Source: a virus
Virus record (IMG/VR): IMGVR_UViG_3300031554_000004
Span: 1 to 35,301 of that record
Reading direction: 5' to 3' (one strand)
DNA length: 35,301 bases
The stretch's first letter is position 1. Each line of letters begins with the position of its first letter. The notes beneath the pieces are model-generated. The model made no database searches. It saw nothing but the letters and a program-made list of their open reading frames with translations, and was not told the DNA's origin. Shown piece by piece: positions 29,746 to 35,301 of this stretch. The position numbers and the translations under genes were made by a program.

Positions 29746-29919
29746 ATGGCGGATACAAAAACAAACCCCAGTGGAGCACCACGGCCCCATGACGGCCGGG
29801 GAGGCGGAACAGGCATGCCCGGCGGGCAAAGGGGCGGCGCAAATGATCAGCCGTGCCCGGACGGCGGCCCGGGACAAGGCCAGGGCGGCGGACAGGGAGG
29901 CGGCCAAGGACGGGAATGA
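29746..29919 (+). CDS. Small Gly/Gln-rich protein (57 residues)
   Basis: ATG 29746 to TGA 29917-29919, read directly, with AAAAGGAGA ahead of the start. The product begins MADTKTNPSGAPRPHDGRGG and the rest is Gly/Gln/Pro-rich with GQGQGGGQGGGQG near the end. It is low-complexity and probably unstructured. It lies between the tape measure and the tail-tip genes. Function unknown; the strong ribosome binding site and placement support it over the overlapping Ala-rich frame. Confidence 0.65.
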   Translation: MADTKTNPSGAPRPHDGRGGGTGMPGGQRGGANDQPCPDGGPGQGQGGGQGGGQGRE

Positions 29920-29931
29920 GATAAGGTTCAA

Positions 29932-30015
29932 AGGTTCAGACTTGAGAGCTTCAAAGTTGACAAAAGTTGACATCCTTCAACCCTGAACGGGGAACCCTGA
30001 ACCCGGAACGGTTAA
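29932..30015. repeat. GGTTCA-type palindromic repeat
   Basis: AAGGTTCAAAGGTTCAGACT, with TTCAAAGTTGACAAAAGTTG inside, is followed by the inverse arm CTTCAACCCTGAACGGGGAA and CCCTGAACCCGGAACGGTTA. It is the longest of the three copies of this family. Confidence 0.7.
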
Positions 30016-30018
30016 CAA

Positions 30019-30516
30019 ATGGCTGATTTTGCTTTTTACAGCACGGATATAGATCCTACAACCGACCCGGCAAATGCGGACCCTGCTCCGGAGACCCTGG
30101 TAGTTTTGGACCAGGTGCCGATCCTGGGCGATGCCCACTATGACCTCATGGCCGTGGAGACCGGGCGGGGAAGCGTGATACCGACCCTGGGCGGCGTGGT
30201 CATCCAGGACTTCGGTGTTGTGGACGGGGATCAGAGGATCTCGTTTTCCGACAGCGATGCCCTGGGCGCGGAGACCGTAGCGGATCTCAGGACCATCCAC
30301 GAAACAGTGGACGGGGAGTATTTCTTTACGGACGGCTATGATATCTGGCGCGTTCGGTTTGCACGGCCGGGCGGGTTCAGGTACCGGAGGAACCTGTTCT
30401 GGGCCGCGCACGGAAAAGCAATCTATTCGTATGAAATCAACCTGATTGTTACGGCAAGTCTTTTGCCGGGGGTGGCGGATTGCGGGCTTTCCCTCGAAGC
30501 CGTCGCAGGGGATTAG
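30019..30516 (+). CDS. Tail-tip protein, distal-tail position
   Basis: The 165-residue protein is beta-rich: ETLVVLDQVPILGDAHYDLM, GRGSVIPTLGGVVIQDFGVV, YFFTDGYDIWRVRFARPGGF. The position right after the tape measure is that of distal tail or minor tail proteins that begin the tip. No known domain is recognised with confidence. No good Shine-Dalgarno lies before ATG 30019 because the repeat ends there. Confidence 0.65.
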   Translation: MADFAFYSTDIDPTTDPANADPAPETLVVLDQVPILGDAHYDLMAVETGRGSVIPTLGGVVIQDFGVVDGDQRISFSDSDALGAETVADLRTIHETVDGEYFFTDGYDIWRVRFARPGGFRYRRNLFWAAHGKAIYSYEINLIVTASLLPGVADCGLSLEAVAGD

Positions 30517-30522
30517 AGGATA

Positions 30523-30589
30523 GCCACGAAGGCACAAAGGCACCAAGGTTTTTAATTATTGTTACTTAGTGACTTCGTGTCTTGGTGGC
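30523..30589. repeat. CACNAAG palindromic repeat
   Basis: GCCACGAAGGCACAAAGGCA and the inverse arm CTTAGTGACTTCGTGTCTTG then GTGGC enclose an AT-rich loop. It lies between two tail-tip genes; no Shine-Dalgarno follows, only an A-rich stretch before ATG 30604. Confidence 0.8.
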
Positions 30590-30603
30590 GAAAAAAGATA
30601 CCA

Positions 30604-33213
30604 ATGTATGCCTGGAAAATAACACTGAACAGCGCGGACATCTCCGGCAAGGTGTCGAGGTTCTCGATTGCCTGTTCGCTGGATAGTTTCTGCAGGGAGA
30701 TGACCCTGGATATATCCGATCCCGATCTCTACGCGGACCTGGATTTCTCGCAGATTTCCGAAACCCCCGAGATCGAGATATTCACCAGGACCGGGGAGGA
30801 CTGGATCAGCCAGGGCACGTTTTTCATCGAGCGGCCGGCCCTGGCCGTGAGCATTCAATCGGATCTGCTGCAGGGCGTGTGGGGGAGGTCGTTGACCGCC
30901 AGATTAGCGGAGCCCTTTGCCCCGAAGATAACAAAGGCATGGGAGCAGAAAACCACCTTTTTCAATATCTGCGAGGAGCTGTGCGACTTCGCGGGGTTTG
31001 AGTGGAACCCGGCCTACAGCGACATAGACGATTTTATTATCTTTCCCTACACCTACGAGGCCGACGGGCTCTATCCGATCGACGTAATCAGCGAGCTTGC
31101 GGGCCTGGCAGGCGCCCTGGTCACGACCGATCGTCTCGGGCACCTCTGCATAAAACAAATCGATTATTCTCCATCCTCGGCGGATGTGACGATCACGGAC
31201 GATGATATCGGGACGATCACCGAGAGCCCGGAATGGCCCGTGTTTGCCAACCGGGTCAGGATCACTCCCACCGGAGACCTCGGGAATTATTCCGTCACGC
31301 TCTTTATCCCCGATCCGTGCCTCAAGGCGGACGGCACCTCACGAGCAAAAATATATGCCCAGGTGAGAGATCCGGACGGAGAGCCCGTCGATGGCCTTGC
31401 GGTCAACTGGGAGGCAGACAGCGACAGCGCGGCTCTGGACCACGAAACGTCGAATACCCAGGAGATCATTATCCGCAGCGAGTCGCAGAGGGCGACTAAT
31501 TTTTACAGCGTGGCGGTAGATTTTCCGCCGAGCTCTGTCGACGGGATATATGCTTATTCGGATACGGCCCGGCGGAATAATTTCGCGGCGGCTGGCTACG
31601 AGATAAACGGCAATAGCATCACCCTGACCGATAAGCTCGCCTATTGCGATCAATCGGTGCTTATCGACTACAGGGCCGGCGGGATCGGGGTTAATTATCT
31701 CCAGGCCGGCGATGAGGCCGAGGACGTGACCGTAACCGCAAGCGTTAAAGGCCAGGCGGACTCAGGCACTGTATATATTGACAATCCGTGCGAGTGCCCG
31801 CCCATGATTCGTCTGACCGCGGCGCCCACGTCCATCTACCTTGGAGGCTCGGCGAGCCTGCTTGTATACGGGGAGGAGGCCGGGCCGATTACCACGGGCA
31901 GGATGGTGTTCATGGCCGAGGTGAGCGCCACGAAACGCGGGACATTGTCGTGGACCTACGCCAGGCTGGGCACGGTGGGTGTGGCCAACGAGCAGGCCGC
32001 GGCGATTAATGAGATAGCGGGAGTCAGCCAGTGCGAGATATCGATGTTTCCGGCGAGCGTGTCGGGCGTGCACAAGGCGGACGAGGACGGCAACCCAACA
32101 GGAGGAAATTTATATTCCTCTCATAACGGCAAGGTGATCGACCTGAACGGTATCGTGGCCACTGCAACGGACCTGCTGGTCAATTACACCGCCCAAGGCG
32201 CTGCCCTAAACCATTTTACCGGCGCGGTACTGGGCACGGCGACCATAAACGCCTGGATGATCACGAACAGGGAAGAGGGGGCAGAGACAAGCGCAAGCGT
32301 GAGGATTGTGGATAATACCGAGATCACGGACGAGTATCCGAGTGAATGGGCAGCCGGAGACGGGGACGGGGGTTACGGCGGATTGGGCGGGGATTCCGAC
32401 GAGGAAGAGGACGAGGGCTATGACCCGACGGAAATGGGAGAGCCGACATCCGACTTGAACTGGTGCGTGCCGGATAACGTGTCCGCTGATCCGAGCGAGG
32501 AGGCCCTGGCCGCGAGGTTTGCAACGGCCCTGGAGCATGACTGCGCCTGCGAAGACGTGTGCGATGCGGAGCTCTACATATACGATACGATACAGAGCTA
32601 TGACGGGGCTAGCGGGCGGGATATATCCGAGATCGTGACCGAGGATTACGGCCTGGCGGAGGGCAGCCCGGCATACTGGGAGAAATACGCGGAGCTGAAA
32701 GACGAGGCGATCGCGGAATGCGTGGAACAATGCGATAAGTGCGGGCAGCCGATGAAATGGGCGGAGGACAATGAAGAGACGATCGATCCGGACGACTCGA
32801 TTCCCATATCCGTCACCGGCGGGGGAGCTCCGTATAAATGGAGTGTTGAGGGAACCGGTTTTTCCCTGGGAGCGTCTGAAACCGAAGACGGGGTCAATCT
32901 GCTGAACTCCGACGACACCGCCTGCGGCCCTGCAACGATAACGGTGACCGATGCCTGCGGGTTCGATGTTACCGGATACGTGAGATGCACCGATGGCCAC
33001 TGGGTGGCATCTGACGATTGGCTCTGCTCGGCTCCCTGTGAACTTATCCATGATGGATGCGGCTCTTGCGGGGCGTGGGATTATAACTGTTGTGAAGGAC
33101 AGATCCGCTACTGTTACGGATGGTGCCCGAGCCCTTGTTATAACCACTGTCTTAAGGAAATCTGTGACGAATGTGCGGGTACTTTCGTCGAACTCCAATA
33201 CTGGGAGTGCTAA
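30604..33213 (+). CDS. Large tail hub/adhesin with Ig-like and Cys-rich domains
   Basis: The 869-residue protein starts with a hub-like region (about 1-230): WKITLNSADISGKVSRFSIA, LDISDPDLYADLDFSQISET, RPALAVSIQSDLLQGVWGRS and LYPIDVISELAGLAGALVTT. Residues about 235-335 look like an invasin-type Ig domain (LKADGTSRAKIYAQVRDPDG). A second beta region (about 395-575) follows, then an acidic Gly-rich linker. The last 75 residues hold 14 cysteines. ATG 30604 is used rather than an in-frame ATG at 30559 in the repeat. The N-terminal part would belong to the tail tip, the rest to host contact. Confidence 0.78.
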   Translation: MYAWKITLNSADISGKVSRFSIACSLDSFCREMTLDISDPDLYADLDFSQISETPEIEIFTRTGEDWISQGTFFIERPALAVSIQSDLLQGVWGRSLTARLAEPFAPKITKAWEQKTTFFNICEELCDFAGFEWNPAYSDIDDFIIFPYTYEADGLYPIDVISELAGLAGALVTTDRLGHLCIKQIDYSPSSADVTITDDDIGTITESPEWPVFANRVRITPTGDLGNYSVTLFIPDPCLKADGTSRAKIYAQVRDPDGEPVDGLAVNWEADSDSAALDHETSNTQEIIIRSESQRATNFYSVAVDFPPSSVDGIYAYSDTARRNNFAAAGYEINGNSITLTDKLAYCDQSVLIDYRAGGIGVNYLQAGDEAEDVTVTASVKGQADSGTVYIDNPCECPPMIRLTAAPTSIYLGGSASLLVYGEEAGPITTGRMVFMAEVSATKRGTLSWTYARLGTVGVANEQAAAINEIAGVSQCEISMFPASVSGVHKADEDGNPTGGNLYSSHNGKVIDLNGIVATATDLLVNYTAQGAALNHFTGAVLGTATINAWMITNREEGAETSASVRIVDNTEITDEYPSEWAAGDGDGGYGGLGGDSDEEEDEGYDPTEMGEPTSDLNWCVPDNVSADPSEEALAARFATALEHDCACEDVCDAELYIYDTIQSYDGASGRDISEIVTEDYGLAEGSPAYWEKYAELKDEAIAECVEQCDKCGQPMKWAEDNEETIDPDDSIPISVTGGGAPYKWSVEGTGFSLGASETEDGVNLLNSDDTACGPATITVTDACGFDVTGYVRCTDGHWVASDDWLCSAPCELIHDGCGSCGAWDYNCCEGQIRYCYGWCPSPCYNHCLKEICDECAGTFVELQYWEC

Positions 33214-33594
33214 ATGAAAAACCTGTCATATTTAAGCGCCTTTAATTCCAAAATTGTTCGGGAAGCACGGCGTATAATACAACATGGCATTACAGTTGAC
33301 GACATTGACAAGTATCTAAAATCGCCTGAATCTCATGTAAGAACCGAGCCTTGTAAGGGTTGCGGCGGTAAAAAGAATATGCCGAAAGGCATAGTCGGAT
33401 TGGCAAAGGCGGAATTTGGAATTGATAAGGCGTCCGAAGAGGTGATTGCCGAACGGAAGGCAGTCTGCATGTCCTGTGCCCTGAACGACATAGGCCGATG
33501 CTCAAAATGCAACTGTTATCTTTATGCAAAGATCAGGATAAAGAATGAAAAATGTCCTGAGAATAAATGGAGGGAAACCAATGAGCTTACCTAA
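33214..33594 (+). CDS. Small zinc-motif protein of the tail module
   Basis: The 126-residue protein has CKGCGG near residue 47 and a C-terminal cysteine set: CMSCALNDIGRCSKCNCYLY, then KNEKCPENKW. The CxxC...CxxCxC...CPxxKW pattern is common in small proteins near phage tail genes and probably binds zinc. The N-terminus (SKIVREARRIIQHGITVDDI) is helical. Function unknown; its start follows the hub stop by 0 bp, so it is coupled to it. It overlaps the next gene by 14 bp. Confidence 0.72.
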   Translation: MKNLSYLSAFNSKIVREARRIIQHGITVDDIDKYLKSPESHVRTEPCKGCGGKKNMPKGIVGLAKAEFGIDKASEEVIAERKAVCMSCALNDIGRCSKCNCYLYAKIRIKNEKCPENKWRETNELT

Positions 33595-34237
33595 CACATA
33601 CTGGCTGTTCAACAACACGGCCAACGACGGCGCGAACACGGGAAACGCCTCGGGCGGGGCCGGGGGTGCGTCATCCAACTGGGTGGTGATAGACCTGACA
33701 AACGATACGATCCTGTTTCTGGACGATCAGCAGACCGACGGGGACGATCACGCCGGGACAAAGTACCCGGTGATCATACCGGACGCCGGGGACCTGGAGG
33801 CGCCCAAGACGTTCGTGGATGACGATTCCGAGGAGATCTTCGACCAGGTTCCTCTTGCCGGCACGACCAACGGCGAGCAGAGCGGCGGGGACACCAGGTA
33901 TGTTTTTGCCATCTACTTCGACGGCGCCACCGCCGGGGTACCCACCCTGGAGGCATGGGACGACGATACTCATGCCACAGCAGACGACGATTTCTTAGGC
34001 GGAGGAACGCCTGCGAATTCGACCCTGCTTGCGATCGCAACCACAAACGGAGCCCCCGGATCTGCCACATGGGCGGGCACACCGCTGAGCGGCACGGACA
34101 GCCGGATCGAGCTGGACACCGGCGCCCTTGGGGCCGCAAAAAACCTGTATTTCAACATCAAGCAGGTTATCCCGAGCACCTTTACGGCGCAGTCGGACAG
34201 CGCCATCGTCCTGACGCTGAGGTTTCTGTACTCATGA
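33581..34237 (+). CDS. Virion surface protein, tail module
   Basis: The 218-residue protein is beta-rich and acidic: MSLPNTYWLFNNTANDGANT, TRYVFAIYFDGATAGVPTLE, SRIELDTGALGAAKNLYFNI. It looks like a structural appendage rather than an enzyme; no family is recognised. GGAGGG precedes ATG 33581 and decides the start against an in-frame ATG at 33545. The stop overlaps the next start (ATGA). Confidence 0.65.
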   Translation: MSLPNTYWLFNNTANDGANTGNASGGAGGASSNWVVIDLTNDTILFLDDQQTDGDDHAGTKYPVIIPDAGDLEAPKTFVDDDSEEIFDQVPLAGTTNGEQSGGDTRYVFAIYFDGATAGVPTLEAWDDDTHATADDDFLGGGTPANSTLLAIATTNGAPGSATWAGTPLSGTDSRIELDTGALGAAKNLYFNIKQVIPSTFTAQSDSAIVLTLRFLYS

Positions 34238-34671
34238 TCCCGGGTATTCCCAAACACCAGATGGCCTGGCGCATTCGGGTGACGTTTGTAGGCAAGCTGC
34301 CGCCGAAAAAATATATGACGCCCGATATCCGGCATCATGATCCGGGCTGGGCGAGCGAAATTTTCAGCCGCCCTATCGAGATGCTGGAGTTTTTTCTGCC
34401 CACCGGGCACCGGCTCGTCATGTCCGGCATGGAGCAGTATAATTTTTTCGTTGAGGCGGTGCAGTCCACCAGGACACGGGGTGGCGCCAAGATTCAAGCC
34501 TTTTGGTTTTGCGGTAAGCTGCCCGGAAACGATGTCGTAGAAATGTGGCGGGTAGGATACGGTAAGATTATCCGGGACCGCAAGCCCTGGGGCCGGGAAT
34601 GGGGCGGAGGCCCGACCAGCGGCTGGAAGCAGGGCATTAGCGGGAAACCGCTTTCTATACTCCTTAAGTGA
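34234..34671 (+). CDS. Hypothetical protein, tail module
   Basis: The 145-residue protein begins MIPGIPKHQMAWRIRVTFVG. It has alternating strands and many aromatic residues (LEFFLPTGHRLVMSGMEQYN, AKIQAFWFCGKLPGNDVVEM). No family is recognised. ATG 34234 overlaps the previous stop, so it is probably made with the two genes before it. A longer upstream extension of this frame runs antiparallel in content to the previous gene and is a shadow. Confidence 0.62.
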   Translation: MIPGIPKHQMAWRIRVTFVGKLPPKKYMTPDIRHHDPGWASEIFSRPIEMLEFFLPTGHRLVMSGMEQYNFFVEAVQSTRTRGGAKIQAFWFCGKLPGNDVVEMWRVGYGKIIRDRKPWGREWGGGPTSGWKQGISGKPLSILLK

Positions 34672-34678
34672 GGAAAAG

Positions 34679-35301
34679 ATGGGTTGGTTAGGCGATTGGG
34701 CAGAACGCATAGAAATTACTGTCGATAACACGAATATCGATTCGGATCTCACGCATTTCCCGCTGCCGCTTATCCTGGGCACCTCAGTGGGCCAAAACAG
34801 CGCCGATGTGTCTTGCGTTTTCGATGAGTTGGGGTCGAGCTCGAAAAAAATCGCCGTCACCAAAGACGATGGCACCACGCAACTGTATGTCGAGATAGAA
34901 CTGTGGGATGAAGCAAACGAGAAAGCAGTACTGTTCGCGTCCAAATCCGATTTAACTCTTTCGTCCGCCTCCACGACCGTACTGTATTTATATTACGATG
35001 CCTCCCAGCCCGATAATGACACCTATGTTGGAGAGACTACGGAAAGCCCGGCCCAGGCAGTCTGGGATGCCGACTTTGTAGGTGTTTGGCACATGTCTCA
35101 AGACCCGTCTGGCGGAGCCGGATGCATCAAGGACTCGACGTCCAATATCAATCATGCCACTCCTGCGGGATCGATGACCGCCGATGATTTAGTGGATGGG
35201 CAAATTGGGAAAGCCTTGGATTTTGACGGATCCGATGACCGGGTAATAGAAAATTCACTTACAAGACCTACATCAACTCTTACATTGGAAAGCTTTTTTA
35301 A
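34679..35301 (+). CDS. DUF2341/LamG-type surface protein, cut by the window
   Basis: The frame starts at ATG 34679 (AGGAAA upstream) and is open to the last base, giving 207 residues so far. The N-terminal part matches the DUF2341 pattern: WAERIEITVDNTNIDSDLTH, FPLPLIL, YVEIELWDE and ASTTVLYLYYD. A LamG/ConA-like domain begins near residue 140: VGVWHMSQDPSG, KDSTSNINHATPAG, GKALDFDGSDDRV. In virions such proteins bind surface sugars of the host, so a receptor-binding role is likely. The rest lies to the right. Confidence 0.82.
   Translation, partial: MGWLGDWAERIEITVDNTNIDSDLTHFPLPLILGTSVGQNSADVSCVFDELGSSSKKIAVTKDDGTTQLYVEIELWDEANEKAVLFASKSDLTLSSASTTVLYLYYDASQPDNDTYVGETTESPAQAVWDADFVGVWHMSQDPSGGAGCIKDSTSNINHATPAGSMTADDLVDGQIGKALDFDGSDDRVIENSLTRPTSTLTLESFF

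Noticed and set aside
18538-30589. Hairpin repeats considered as rho-independent terminators
   Set aside because: The arms are imperfect and no run of T follows; they lie inside cotranscribed gene blocks.
30559-30603. Upstream extension of the hub protein (15 residues)
   Set aside because: It is encoded by the CACNAAG repeat; ATG 30604 begins the family-like sequence MYAWKITL.
33970-34974. Minus-strand frame of 334 codons near the right edge
   Set aside because: Covers three plus-strand genes with linked starts and stops; composition is that of a shadow.

Overview
The window holds most of a Mu-like transposable phage (prophage), from a putative left attachment end on the left to the tail-tip and host-recognition genes at the right edge. 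The right end of the phage and the last gene run past the window. The head genes, transposase/ATPase pair, GemA and Gam are of the phage Mu type. The tail genes are of the non-contractile (siphovirus) type: a tube protein, a tail chaperone, a tape measure and a large hub, with no sheath gene. The host is not identified by the sequence. The GC-rich coding style and the many short palindromic repeat families (CACNAAG, GGTTCA, ACGGATT, AATTG types) suggest an uncultured Gram-negative bacterium, for example Desulfobacterota or a neighbour; this is inference.

Layout. 1-256: no supported gene, probably host or other mobile DNA. 257-431: three direct repeats with Mu-like spacing, probably transposase sites. 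435-1874 (minus strand): an AT-rich secreted protein and an XRE repressor. 1875-2119: operators and divergent promoters. 2120-4401: small early genes, some on the opposite strand, including a Ner-like regulator. 4444-9066: transposase A, ATPase B, DNA-binding proteins, GemA and Gam. 9072-12281: accessory early genes, many with zinc-binding cysteines, and a Gp37/Gp68 (DUF5131) protein. 12310-12620: a single integron gene cassette with its own attC. 12625-12722: a tRNA-like sequence. 12748-12945: a promoter, structured leader and strong terminator just before the lysis genes, an arrangement like the lambda late leader. 12958-14783: small protein, M15 endolysin, holin, membrane coiled-coil protein and a small unknown. 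14794-25017: small and large terminase, portal, gpG, gpF, protease/scaffold, decoration protein, major head protein gpT, FluMu gp35-like, gp36-like, a small basic protein and gp37-like. 25096-35301: tail tube, tail chaperone with a possible -1 frameshift, tape measure, small Gly-rich protein, tail-tip proteins, a zinc-motif protein and a DUF2341/LamG protein cut by the window edge.

Three things stand out. First, an orphan integron cassette sits inside a transposable phage genome, its R'' and R' boxes still exactly complementary. Second, short palindromic elements of several families occupy most gene junctions of the virion module, and some lie inside genes in frame, in the manner of Rickettsia palindromic elements. 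Third, a promoter/structured RNA/terminator block with a neighbouring tRNA-like sequence lies at the early-late boundary. Several small genes (10224-10370, 12958-13116, 24419-24565, 26528-26629, 29746-29919) were found by reading the sequence directly.
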